The notes under the pieces were generated by a model. It saw nothing but the letters and a program-made list of their open reading frames with translations. It was not told where the DNA came from and ran no database searches. Of a stretch of DNA of 15,427 nt, positions 1 to 7,635 are shown piece after piece (position 1 is the first letter of the stretch; every line of letters begins with the position of its first letter). The position numbers were made by a program, and so were the translations under genes. Source of the DNA: Actinomycetes bacterium (GTDB taxonomy: Bacteria; Actinomycetota; Actinomycetes; Propionibacteriales; Propionibacteriaceae); assembly GCA_009785885.1 (NCBI GenBank), contig WQUE01000075.1, forward strand, positions 1 to 15,427, in the 5' to 3' direction.

Positions 1-795
1 GAGGCGGAGCGCGCGCGAAAGCTCGACACGTCCGAGATCAACATCCCGCCGGGCCCGAGGCTCGGCAACGTCGTCCTGGACGTGAGCCGCCTCGTGAAGG
101 GTTTCGAGGGGCGGACGCTGTTCGACGGGCTGTCGTTCGACCTGCCCCGGGCGGGCATCGTCGGCGTGATCGGCCCGAACGGCGTCGGCAAGTCGACGCT
201 GTTCAAGATGATCGTCGGCGACGAGACACCGGACGCGGGCTCGGTGAAGCTCGGCGAGACGGTCAAGGTGAGCTACGTGGACCAGGGACGGGCGGGCATC
301 GCGCCTGACCAGAACGTGTGGCAGGTCGTCTCGGACGGGCTGGACTTCATCAAGGTCGCGAACTTCGAGATGCCGTCGCGCGCCTACGTCGCCTCGTTCG
401 GGTTCAAGGGTCCCGACCAGCAGAAGCTGGGGGGCGTGCTGTCCGGTGGGGAGCGGAACCGGCTGAACCTGGCGTTGACGCTGAAGCAGGGCGGCAACCT
501 GCTGCTGCTCGACGAGCCGACGAACGATCTGGACGTCGAGACGCTCCAATCACTCGAAGACGCGCTGCTCGAGTTCCCCGGCTGTGCCGTGGTCGTGAGC
601 CACGACCGGTGGTTCCTCGACCGGATCGCCACGCACATCCTGGCCTGGGAGGGCGACGGGGCGGACGGCAACAGTCCGGTGTGGTTCTGGTATGAGGGCA
701 ACTATGCCGACTACGAGGCCAACAAGGTGGCCCGTCTCGGCGAGGAGGCCAGCCGGCCGCACGCCAGCAAGCACCGGCGCCTGACCCGCGACTGA
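1..795 (+). CDS. ettA: Energy-dependent translational throttle protein EttA, C-terminal part (5' truncated)
   Basis: The reading frame is open from base 1, so the gene starts upstream; 264 residues are visible of a protein that is usually about 555. This is the second ATPase domain of an ABC-F protein, which binds the ribosomal E site and gates early elongation according to ATP/ADP level. Seen here: the end of the inter-domain linker (residues 1-25 of the visible part), Walker A GPNGVGKS (residues 58-65), the ABC signature LSGGERNR, Walker B LLLLDEPTND followed by LD, and the H-switch SHDRWFLDR. The tail (NKVARLGEEASRPH, then RRLTRD) is typical of EttA rather than of Uup or antibiotic-resistance ABC-F proteins. 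There is no membrane segment, so it is cytosolic. It ends 4 bp from the stop of the convergent downstream gene. The GTG at 82 lies inside the domain and is not the real start. Confidence 0.95.
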   Translation, partial: EAERARKLDTSEINIPPGPRLGNVVLDVSRLVKGFEGRTLFDGLSFDLPRAGIVGVIGPNGVGKSTLFKMIVGDETPDAGSVKLGETVKVSYVDQGRAGIAPDQNVWQVVSDGLDFIKVANFEMPSRAYVASFGFKGPDQQKLGGVLSGGERNRLNLALTLKQGGNLLLLDEPTNDLDVETLQSLEDALLEFPGCAVVVSHDRWFLDRIATHILAWEGDGADGNSPVWFWYEGNYADYEANKVARLGEEASRPHASKHRRLTRD

Positions 796-799
796 GCCG

Positions 800-3655
800 T
801 CACAGGTGGGCCGCGAGGAGTTCGGCCAGAGTGAGTGCAGCCCGGCCGGTGAGGTCGGCGACCTGCTTGCGGCAGCTGAAGCCGTCGGCCAGCACGATCG
901 CGTCCGGGCCCGCGGCTGCGATGGCCGGCCCGAGGTCGTGCTGGAACACCGTCACCGACGTCTCGTAGTGGCCCCGCTCGACCCCGAAGTTGCCGGCCAG
1001 GCCGCAGCAGCCGCCGACCGTGACGACCGTCGCCCCCGTGCGGGCGAGCAGGGCGGCGTCGGCCTTCCAGCCGAGTACGGACGCGTGGTGGCAGTGCGGT
1101 TGGGCGACGATGGTGTGGCCGGTCAGATCGGGCACGTGCCAGGCGGGCACTGTGCCGAGCAGTTCGGCGAGCGTGACCAGGGCGCCCCGGACGACGTCCA
1201 CGCGGGGGTCGTCGGGTAGCAGTTCGGCGGCATCGGAGCGCCATACGGCCTGGCAGCTCGGCTCCAGGCCGACGATCGGGATGCCGGCGGCGGCGATCGG
1301 CGTGAGCACGTCCAGAGCCGCTCGCAGCTGGGCGCGGGCCCCGGCGTGCTGACCGGTGGTGATCCAGGTCAGCCCACAGCAGGCGTCCTCCCCGATGATG
1401 CGCGGCGCGAACCCGGCCGCGACGAGCACGGTCAGCAGCGCGGGCAGCCCCGTGCCGCCGAGCGTGTCCGAGAACGAGTCGACCCACACGGCGACGACGG
1501 GGCGATCCGCCAGGCGGCGTTCATCGAGACGGGCGAGGGCCGCCGTGCCCGTGCGCTTGGCGGAGCGGGAGCGGAAGCGCGGCATCGGCCGGCGCGGGTC
1601 CACCCCGACGGCCCGTTTCACGAGATCCGACAGGCCAGGGGTGGCGAGCACGAGGTTCGCGATCCCGGCCAGGCCCGGCGCCGACGCGACCAGGCGGCCC
1701 CACCGCGGCAGCCAGCCGAGAGCGTAGTGGCCAGCCGGGCGGAGGCGGTGCCGGTAGGCCTCCTCCAGGGTCCGGGACTTGAGGGCGGCCATGTCGACCC
1801 CACTCGGGCAGTCGCGACGGCACCCCTTACAGGCCAGGCACAGGTCGAGGGACGCCGCGAGTTCGGGGGCGCGCCATCCCCGCACGAGTGCGCCGTTGAC
1901 CATCTCTTGCAGCAGCCGGGCCCGTCCGCGGGTCGAGTAGAACTGGTCGCGCGTGGCGAGGTAGCTCGGGCACATGACCCCCAGCGCGGACGTGGTGTCG
2001 GCCAGGCACTTGCTCGTGCCGTTGCACGCGTGGACGGTCCGCACGAACGCCGGATCGGCGGCCCGCAGCGGCGCGTAGACGGTCTGGGCGACGCGGACGT
2101 CGGCGTCTGTTCGCACCGGGCGGACGATCATGCCCGGGTTCAGCAACCCGAACGGGTCCCAGGCCGCCTTGATGTCGGCGAACAGGTCCAGCGCATCGGG
2201 GGAGTACATCGCACCCAGGAACTCCGAGCGGGCCCGTCCGTCGCCGTGCTCCCCGGACATCGACCCGCCGTGGCGGGCCACGAGCCGGGCCGCCTCCACC
2301 ATGAACGCCCGGTAGGCGGCCGTCCCGCCCGGGCGGTCGAGCGGGAAGTCGATGCGGCAGTGGACGCAGCCCTCGCCGAAGTGCCCGTACGGCAGGCCGT
2401 GCAGCCCGTGCGCGGCCATCAGCGCCTCGAAGTCGCGCAGGTATGTCCCGAGGGCCGCCGCGGGCACGGCCGCGTCCTCCCATGAGGGGTACGCGGGCTC
2501 GTCGAGGGCCACCCCGGCGTACCCGGCACCGTCCGAACGGATCCGCCACAGCGCCGCGGCGTGGCCGGGATCGCGGACGACGTACCCGTCGGTGCAGGCG
2601 GCGGCGGCGAGAAGGGCCTCCGCCCGGGCGGCGACCTCGGCGGGGTCCTCGCCGACGACCTCGGCCAGGACGAGCCCGGTCCCGGCGGGCAGGGCGGGCA
2701 CCGCGTCCGCGCCCTTCAGGCGGCGGACGGCGGCGATGATGCGCTCGTCCAGTCCCTCGGCGGCGGTCGGCCGGAACGGCAGGAGTCGCACGATGTCGTC
2801 GGCGCCGTCGGCCATCGTGGGGTAGCCCAAGGCGATCGTCGCCCGGTGCGGCGCGTCGCGGACGAGCGTGACCGTGGCCTCCAGCACGATCCCCAGGGTG
2901 CCCTCGGTGCCGGCGAAGAAGCGCTCGGTTGCGAAGCCGTGCTCGGGGAGCAGGTGCTCCAGCGCGTAGCCGCTCGACTGCCGGGAGAACCGGCCGAACT
3001 GGGCCCGGATGAGATCGGCGTGGGAGAGCACGAGCGCCCGGGTCGCGGGCAGGGGACCGGCCGTGTCGTCCCCGCCCTCGCCGAGGACGACGATGTCCCC
3101 ATGCCCCGTCAAGACCTCGAGGGACACGATGTTGTCGGCCGTGCGGCCGTACCCCAGGGCGCGTGGGCCGCACGCGTTGTTCCCGATCATGCCGCCGAGC
3201 GTGCAGCGGTCACTGGTGCCCGGGTCGGGCCCGAACCGCAGGCCGTGCGGTGCGGCCGCCTTCTGGAGGACCGCCTGGACGACGCCCGGCTGGACGACCG
3301 CGCGGGTGCGGCCGGCATCGACCGCGAGGACCCGGCTCAGGTGGTGGCCGGCATCGATCACGAGGCCGGCCCCGACGGCGTTGCCCGCGATCGACGTGCC
3401 GGCGCCCCGGGGTGTGACGGGCAGCCCGACGGCGAACGCGGCGCGAGCCACGCGGACGAGTTCGGCCTTGTCGCGTGGCCGCGCGACGACGAGCGGCACG
3501 ACCCGGTACAGCGACGCGTCGGAGGAGTACAGGGCCCGGGCGGCGTTGGAGGCGTCGAGGCAGGTGTCGTCCCCGAGAGCCTCCCGGAAGTCGGCCAGCA
3601 GCCGCGCGCGGCCCTTGTCCGAGTCCAGCGGCCCGACGGCGTCCGTGGCGTTCAC
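800..3655 (-). CDS. FAD-binding and 4Fe-4S dehydrogenase, YdiJ / D-2-hydroxyacid dehydrogenase type
   Basis: A 951-residue fusion of an FAD-linked oxidase and a GlpC/GlcF-like iron-sulfur part. The N-terminal PCMH FAD domain shows PRGAGTSIAGN (82-92) and GPDPGTSDRCTLGG (142-155). The FAD-oxidase C-terminal domain shows YGHFGEGCVHCRI (423-435) and GEHGDGR (468-474). The Fe-S part has Cys544, Cys550, Cys562 and a classical CxxCxxCxxxCP at Cys606/609/612/616. Two CCG (cysteine-rich) motifs follow at 759-761 and 883-885. Architecture and length match E. coli YdiJ (about 1018 aa), a D-2-hydroxyglutarate dehydrogenase. The substrate here is inferred: a D-2-hydroxyacid such as 2-hydroxyglutarate or D-lactate. 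Electrons would pass from FAD through Fe-S to an unknown acceptor. The start is GTG at 3655-3653 (product begins MNATDAVGP), with GAGGTGG at 3675-3669 as a somewhat distant RBS. The frame stays open to 4072, but that extension is Pro/Arg-rich, overlaps the acyl-CoA synthetase and has no family similarity. Confidence 0.88.
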   Translation of the reverse strand: MNATDAVGPLDSDKGRARLLADFREALGDDTCLDASNAARALYSSDASLYRVVPLVVARPRDKAELVRVARAAFAVGLPVTPRGAGTSIAGNAVGAGLVIDAGHHLSRVLAVDAGRTRAVVQPGVVQAVLQKAAAPHGLRFGPDPGTSDRCTLGGMIGNNACGPRALGYGRTADNIVSLEVLTGHGDIVVLGEGGDDTAGPLPATRALVLSHADLIRAQFGRFSRQSSGYALEHLLPEHGFATERFFAGTEGTLGIVLEATVTLVRDAPHRATIALGYPTMADGADDIVRLLPFRPTAAEGLDERIIAAVRRLKGADAVPALPAGTGLVLAEVVGEDPAEVAARAEALLAAAACTDGYVVRDPGHAAALWRIRSDGAGYAGVALDEPAYPSWEDAAVPAAALGTYLRDFEALMAAHGLHGLPYGHFGEGCVHCRIDFPLDRPGGTAAYRAFMVEAARLVARHGGSMSGEHGDGRARSEFLGAMYSPDALDLFADIKAAWDPFGLLNPGMIVRPVRTDADVRVAQTVYAPLRAADPAFVRTVHACNGTSKCLADTTSALGVMCPSYLATRDQFYSTRGRARLLQEMVNGALVRGWRAPELAASLDLCLACKGCRRDCPSGVDMAALKSRTLEEAYRHRLRPAGHYALGWLPRWGRLVASAPGLAGIANLVLATPGLSDLVKRAVGVDPRRPMPRFRSRSAKRTGTAALARLDERRLADRPVVAVWVDSFSDTLGGTGLPALLTVLVAAGFAPRIIGEDACCGLTWITTGQHAGARAQLRAALDVLTPIAAAGIPIVGLEPSCQAVWRSDAAELLPDDPRVDVVRGALVTLAELLGTVPAWHVPDLTGHTIVAQPHCHHASVLGWKADAALLARTGATVVTVGGCCGLAGNFGVERGHYETSVTVFQHDLGPAIAAAGPDAIVLADGFSCRKQVADLTGRAALTLAELLAAHL

Positions 3656-3825
3656 GCGATTCAGTGTGCCACCTCGACCGGTGGGCCCGGGGACCAGGCC
3701 CACGGCATGGGCGTCTCCAGCCCGAAAGTCCCGTCTTTGTGGGATTCGCACAGCGGGGTTCCGGTCGGCGCCGGGATAGGTTGAATGTGCAAACGCATGT
3801 TCTCGCGCACCGAAAGGGTACCCCG
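3656..3825. promoter_or_regulatory. Divergent intergenic region between the FAD/Fe-S dehydrogenase and acyl-CoA synthetase genes
   Basis: This 170-bp region must hold the promoters of both divergent genes. It contains a perfect 7-bp inverted repeat, GTGGGCC (3681-3687) and GGCCCAC (3697-3703) with a 9-nt spacer, about 30 bp upstream of the dehydrogenase start. Rightward, TAGGTT at 3777-3782 could be a -10 box, but no good -35 sits at the right distance. I cannot define either promoter with confidence. Confidence 0.4.
3812..3818 (+). promoter_or_regulatory. Ribosome binding site of the acyl-CoA synthetase gene
   Basis: GAAAGGG lies 7 nt before the ATG at 3826. It fixes that start over the many upstream codons in the same open frame, which runs back to 3475 through sequence that is coding on the other strand. 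Confidence 0.7.
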
Positions 3826-5796
3826 ATGAGCACTGGTGAGGTCCAGCAGGAGATCGTGGCCGCGTCGGCACGCAGCTACGCCCACATGTTCCGCCAGCGC
3901 GTGGCGGCGACACCCGAGGCGGTGGCGTACCGGTATCCGGCGTACACGGAGCCGGAGGAATGGCGGTCGATGACCTGGGCGGAGGCACGCACGCAGGTGG
4001 ACCTGCTCGCGGCGGGCCTGTGCGACCTCGGCGTGGAGACGGGGGATCGTGTGGCGATCGTATCCGGCACACGGTGCGAATGGGTGCTCATCGACCTGGC
4101 GATCGCGTGCGCGGGTGCGGTCACAACCACCGTCTACCCGAACACCAAGGCGCCGGAACAGAAGTTCATCCTGATCGACGCCGGGTGCGCGGTGGTCGTC
4201 GTCGAGAACGCCGAACAGCTGGCGAAGGTCACCGGCGACGCGGAGCTGGACGCGCGGCTGCACCACATCGTCCTCATGCTGGACGACCGCACGGGCGGGC
4301 GGGAGGACGCCCGTGTCGTGACGTGGGAGCACCTGTTGCGGGCCGGGAAGGAGCGCCTGGAGGCCGAGCCGGACATCGTCGATGCGGCGATCGACACACT
4401 GGACCGCGAGTCCCTGTCCACCCTGATCTACACGTCGGGCACGACGGGCCGGCCCAAGGGCGTCGAACTGCTCCACGGGTCGTGGACGTACGAGGGCGAG
4501 GGGATCGAGCGGACCGGGATCGTCCTGCCCGACGACTCGCTGTTCCTGTGGCTGCCGCTGGCCCACGTGTTCGGCCGGGATCTGCTGTCGGCGCAGCTGC
4601 GGGTCGGTTTCGTGTGCATCGTGGACGGACGCGTCAACCGGCTCGTGGCGAGCATCGGCGAAACCGCCCCGACGATCCTCGTCGGTGTGCCGCGCATCTT
4701 CGAGAAGGTCCGGGCGGCCGTGATCACGATGTATCCCCGCCAGGGGCTGAAGGGGCGCATGAGCCGTTGGGCGTTCGCCGTCGGCCGCGAGGCTCAGGCG
4801 CGCCGCCTGGAGGGACGGCGCCTGCCGCCGGGCCTGGCGTTGCGGCATCGCCTGGCCGATCGGCTGGTGTTCAGCAAGCTGCGGCAGAAGCTCGGCGGGC
4901 GGATGCGGTTCATGGTGTCCGGCTCGGCGAAACTGTCGGCGCAGGTGCAGGAGTGGTTCTACTCGGCCGGGTTGATGCTCATCGAGGGCTACGGTCTGAC
5001 CGAGACGAGCGCGATCGCATGCGTCAACCACCACGACTCGTTCCGTCCCGGCACGGTCGGGCCGGCCCTGCCCGGTATCGAGGTGCGGATCGACGACGAC
5101 GGCGAGATCTGCTTCCGCGGGCCGATCGTCGCGCGCGGCTACCACAAGCTACCGGAGGCCACGGCGGAATCGTTCGTCGACGGCTGGTTCCACACGGGCG
5201 ACATCGGCGAGCTGGACGAGGACGGCTACCTGCGCATCACGGACCGCAAGAAGGATCTGCTGAAGACATCCAACGGCAAGTACGTCGCCCCGCAGAAGGT
5301 CGAGTCGGCGATCATGGCGAACACGCCGTACGCGGCGCAGGCGGTCGTGCTCGGCGAGGGCCGCTCGTACTGCACGGCGCTGCTCGTGCTCGACGTGGAC
5401 CAGGTGGCCAGCTGGGCGTCCCAGCACGGCATGGCGGGGGCGGACTACGCGGTGGTCACACAATCGCCCGAGCTGCGCCGCCGCATCGACCACTACATCC
5501 GCCGCACCAACGCCAGGCTGGAGCGCTGGGAGACGATCAAGAAGTACGTGATCCTCGACCACGAGCTGAGCCAGGAGGCCGACGAGCTCACCCCGAGCCT
5601 GAAGATCAAGCGGAGTGTCGTCCTGGATCGCTACCACGGCATCATCGAGGCGCTGTACGCCGACGAGTCGCCGTACGAGTTCGTGCCGGATGCGCCCGCC
5701 GGCCGTCGGTCCCGCCGGGGCGGGGCCGAGATCGAGGAGCTGGACATCGACGACGAGACCGAGGCCGACGAGATCGAGGAGCGCGTGGCGGCGTGA
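3826..5796 (+). CDS. Long-chain fatty acid-CoA ligase (FadD15-like AMP-dependent synthetase)
   Basis: A 656-residue member of the ANL superfamily that activates fatty acids to acyl-CoA through an acyl-adenylate, using ATP and CoA. Visible motifs: the P-loop YTSGTTGRPKG (202-212), LPLAHVFGRD (243-252), GYGLTET (388-394), and the FACS motif region DGWFHTGDIGELDEDGY (452-468) with DRKKD (473-477). The C-terminal LTPSLKIKR (588-596) holds the likely catalytic lysine. The order and spacing of motifs match mycobacterial FadD15 (about 600 aa) and eukaryote-like long-chain ligases. The last 30 residues are unusual: a basic patch RRSRR (627-631) followed by a strongly acidic tail (635-653). There is no signal peptide or membrane helix. 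The stop overlaps the GTG of the next gene by 4 bp, so the two genes are very probably translated together. Chain-length preference cannot be read from the sequence. Confidence 0.92.
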   Translation: MSTGEVQQEIVAASARSYAHMFRQRVAATPEAVAYRYPAYTEPEEWRSMTWAEARTQVDLLAAGLCDLGVETGDRVAIVSGTRCEWVLIDLAIACAGAVTTTVYPNTKAPEQKFILIDAGCAVVVVENAEQLAKVTGDAELDARLHHIVLMLDDRTGGREDARVVTWEHLLRAGKERLEAEPDIVDAAIDTLDRESLSTLIYTSGTTGRPKGVELLHGSWTYEGEGIERTGIVLPDDSLFLWLPLAHVFGRDLLSAQLRVGFVCIVDGRVNRLVASIGETAPTILVGVPRIFEKVRAAVITMYPRQGLKGRMSRWAFAVGREAQARRLEGRRLPPGLALRHRLADRLVFSKLRQKLGGRMRFMVSGSAKLSAQVQEWFYSAGLMLIEGYGLTETSAIACVNHHDSFRPGTVGPALPGIEVRIDDDGEICFRGPIVARGYHKLPEATAESFVDGWFHTGDIGELDEDGYLRITDRKKDLLKTSNGKYVAPQKVESAIMANTPYAAQAVVLGEGRSYCTALLVLDVDQVASWASQHGMAGADYAVVTQSPELRRRIDHYIRRTNARLERWETIKKYVILDHELSQEADELTPSLKIKRSVVLDRYHGIIEALYADESPYEFVPDAPAGRRSRRGGAEIEELDIDDETEADEIEERVAA

Positions 5797-6719
5797 CCGG
5801 GACGTTCACAGCGCTGGTGCAGCGCCGGTGGGTCGACCTGGACGCCCAGGGCCACGTCAACAACACGCTCGTCGCCGACCATCTGCAGGAGGCCCGCACC
5901 CAGCTGTTGATGCGGGCGGATCTGGCGTCGCTGCTCGAGCGGGGCTGCGTCGTCGTGTCACACCACGTCGAGTACCTGTCGCCGATCCTGTTCCGACCGG
6001 CCCCCCTGCGCGTCGAGGTGGCAGTCGGGGAGGTCGGCGCGGCCCGGTTCGAGATCGACTATGTCGTGTGGGACGCCGACGTCCGCTGCGCCCGGGCGCG
6101 GACCGTCCTGTGCCCGTACGACTTGACGGTGGGTTTGCCCCGCCGGCTGACACCGGCCGAACGGGCGGGCCTGGCGGCGTACCGGCCGGCCGGCGCCGCA
6201 GCCGCGGACGCGCTCGCCGCCCAGGGTTTCACGCCCCTGCGGGATCTGCCGATGGTGCCGTTGGCGGGCCGGGGCGAGCCGTATCCGACGTGGGTCCGAT
6301 GGTCGGATCTGGACCGTTACGGGCACGTCAACAACGTGCGGCTGTTCGACTACGTCCAGGAGGCGCGCATCGCCGCGATGGAGAGGATGGACCGGTCGAT
6401 GGCGCGGCTGGGGTCCTCCGCCTGGGGCGACGGCGGGACGGCGGCATCGGCCGGCGAGTCGCCGCTGATGTGGCTGGTCGCCCGCCAGGACGTGGCCTAC
6501 CTGTCCCCGGTCGCGCACCGCGGTGAGCCGTACGAGATGCGGACGCAGCCGGTGAAGATCGGCACCACGTCGATGACGCTCGTCGCCGAACTGGTCGACC
6601 CGCTGAACGACGGGGCGGTGCTGGCGCGGTCCGCGACGATCGTCGTGTGCGCCGATGCCACCACCGGCCGGCCGACACCGCTGCCCGGCGGGGTCCGGGC
6701 GTTGTTCGAGGAGTCGTGA
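5793..6719 (+). CDS. Acyl-CoA thioesterase with two 4HBT-type hotdog domains
   Basis: A 308-residue protein made of two hotdog-fold thioesterase domains. Each begins with the same motif: WVDLDAQGHVNN (13-24) and WSDLDRYGHVNN (170-181), where the Asp and the HVNN segment belong to the 4-hydroxybenzoyl-CoA thioesterase active-site helix. Each is followed by a matching strand, HHVEYLSPILF (57-67) and QDVAYLSPV (232-240). The expected reaction is hydrolysis of an acyl-CoA to free acid and CoA, in the cytosol. The GTG start at 5793 overlaps the upstream stop in the arrangement GTGA, with GAGGAG at 5776-5781 as a possible RBS. Pairing with an acyl-CoA ligase suggests control of acyl-CoA pool size or chain release. 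The internal duplication means one chain may form the pseudo-dimer that single-domain homologues build from two chains. The exact substrate is unknown. Confidence 0.88.
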   Translation: MTGTFTALVQRRWVDLDAQGHVNNTLVADHLQEARTQLLMRADLASLLERGCVVVSHHVEYLSPILFRPAPLRVEVAVGEVGAARFEIDYVVWDADVRCARARTVLCPYDLTVGLPRRLTPAERAGLAAYRPAGAAAADALAAQGFTPLRDLPMVPLAGRGEPYPTWVRWSDLDRYGHVNNVRLFDYVQEARIAAMERMDRSMARLGSSAWGDGGTAASAGESPLMWLVARQDVAYLSPVAHRGEPYEMRTQPVKIGTTSMTLVAELVDPLNDGAVLARSATIVVCADATTGRPTPLPGGVRALFEES

Positions 6720-6766
6720 CCGGCCGGAGAGCCCTGGTCGTGGGAATGCCCCGGTGGTTTCTGTGG

Positions 6767-6772
6767 TTGACA
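6767..6772 (+). promoter_or_regulatory. Likely -35 box for the SDR gene
   Basis: TTGACA is a perfect sigma70/SigA-type -35 box, 51 bp before the SDR start. The best -10 candidates lie inside the following hairpin: CGGTAG at 6791-6796 (18-bp spacer) or TAGGGC at 6794-6799 (21-bp spacer). Neither is ideal, so the -10 call is tentative. Confidence 0.5.
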
Positions 6773-6778
6773 TGAGCG

Positions 6779-6800
6779 GGCCCTGCCGCACGGTAGGGCC
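6779..6800. repeat. Inverted repeat upstream of the SDR gene (operator or 5' UTR hairpin)
   Basis: Arms GGCCCTGCC (6779-6787) and GGTAGGGCC (6792-6800) pair over 9 bp, including one G-U pair in RNA, around a 4-nt loop. The repeat begins 7 bp after the TTGACA box and would cover the -10 region, so an operator is plausible. It could instead be the transcription terminator of the thioesterase operon, but no T-run follows it. Confidence 0.6.
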
Positions 6801-6810
6801 ATGACTCGAT

Positions 6811-6817
6811 GAGGAGG
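6811..6817 (+). promoter_or_regulatory. Strong ribosome binding site of the SDR gene
   Basis: GAGGAGG is close to the full anti-SD complement and sits 5 nt before the ATG at 6823. It is the strongest RBS in the window and suggests high translation. Confidence 0.8.
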
Positions 6818-6822
6818 ACATC

Positions 6823-7572
6823 ATGGGGGAGTTCGAGGGCAAGGTCGCATTGGTCACAGGCGGCGGCTCCGGTATCGGTGAGGCGGTGGCGGTCGCGCTG
6901 GCGGCCGGGGGAGCGCGCGTGGTCGTGGCCGATCTGAACGGGGCGGCGGCCCAGAAGTGCGTCGATACGATCGTCGCGGCGGGCGGGACGGCCTGCGCGA
7001 TCACGGGCGACGTCGGCAAGCCGGAGGACGTCAAGGCCGCGGTGGACAAGGCCGTTGCGACGTATGGAGGTTTGCACCTGGCGCTGAACAATGCGGGCAT
7101 CGGCGGCCCCAAGGGCCCGATCGAGGACATGCCGATCGACGGCTACCTCAAGCTGATCGACGTCAACCTGCACTCGGTGTTCTACGGGATGCAGTACGAG
7201 ATCCCGGCGATGCTCGCGGCGGGCGGCGGCTCGATCGTGAACACGTCGTCCATCCTCGGCCTGGTCGGCACCGCGATGGCGATCCCGTACGTCACCGCCA
7301 AGCATGGCGTCACGGGCATGACGAAGGCGACAGCGATTCTGTACGCCGCCAAGGGCATCCGCATCAACTCGGTGCACCCGGGCTACATCGACACGCCGCT
7401 GCTCACGACGCTGGACGACGACACGACGAAGGCGCTGATCGCCATGCACCCGATCGGCCGCCTCGGCACCGCCGAGGAGGTCGCGAACGTGGTGTGCTTC
7501 CTGCTGTCCGACAAGGCGTCGAACGTGACGGGTTCGCAATACGTCGTCGACGGCGGCTACATCGCCCAGTGA
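6823..7572 (+). CDS. Short-chain dehydrogenase/reductase (classical SDR)
   Basis: A 249-residue classical SDR, an NAD(P)-dependent oxidoreductase of an alcohol/ketone pair. The cofactor motif TGGGSGIG is at 12-19, and Asp37 at the end of the second strand (VVVADLN) favours NAD(H) over NADP(H). The structural NNAG is at 89-92. The catalytic tetrad is visible as Asn114, Ser143, Tyr156 and Lys160 (YVTAK). HPGYIDTPL (185-193) is the usual segment after strand six, and the C-terminus ends in DGGYIAQ. Length is typical (about 250). Homologues are labelled glucose, 3-oxoacyl-ACP or hydroxysteroid dehydrogenase, and the sequence does not decide among these. It has its own promoter-like region and a strong RBS, so it is probably expressed independently of the upstream operon. 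A zinc alcohol dehydrogenase lies 1.3 kb downstream on the other strand. Confidence 0.93.
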   Translation: MGEFEGKVALVTGGGSGIGEAVAVALAAGGARVVVADLNGAAAQKCVDTIVAAGGTACAITGDVGKPEDVKAAVDKAVATYGGLHLALNNAGIGGPKGPIEDMPIDGYLKLIDVNLHSVFYGMQYEIPAMLAAGGGSIVNTSSILGLVGTAMAIPYVTAKHGVTGMTKATAILYAAKGIRINSVHPGYIDTPLLTTLDDDTTKALIAMHPIGRLGTAEEVANVVCFLLSDKASNVTGSQYVVDGGYIAQ

Positions 7573-7582
7573 CGAACCGGCG

Positions 7583-7635
7583 GAGGACGACCCCCTGAAG
7601 GTGGAACGCTGATCCCGTTGAAGGGGGCCGTCCTC
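7583..7635 (+). promoter_or_regulatory. Long hairpin after the SDR stop that encloses the RBS of the DUF4238-like gene
   Basis: The arms 7583-7596 and 7622-7635 pair at 13 of 14 positions; the only mismatch is A7590 against C7628. The 25-nt loop contains a second small stem, AACG (7605-7608) with CGTT (7616-7619). The right arm contains the AGGGGG Shine-Dalgarno sequence and ends at the base before the ATG at 7636. The left arm starts 10 bp after the SDR stop. It may terminate the SDR transcript, although it has no T-run, or hide the downstream RBS, or both. Confidence 0.75.

Noticed and set aside
1346..2485. A 379-codon plus-strand frame opposite the FAD/Fe-S dehydrogenase
   Set aside because: Its composition is that of a GC-rich shadow frame. 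The minus-strand protein has conserved cysteine and FAD motifs across the same stretch.
3656..4072. N-terminal extension of the FAD/Fe-S dehydrogenase frame upstream of 3655
   Set aside because: It runs through the divergent promoter region and the first 247 bases of the acyl-CoA synthetase gene, is Pro/Arg-rich, and matches nothing in the family.
3960..5792. Upstream extension of the thioesterase frame through the acyl-CoA synthetase gene
   Set aside because: It is a shifted frame of the synthetase with Arg/Gly-rich composition. The GTG at 5793 that overlaps the upstream stop is the natural start.
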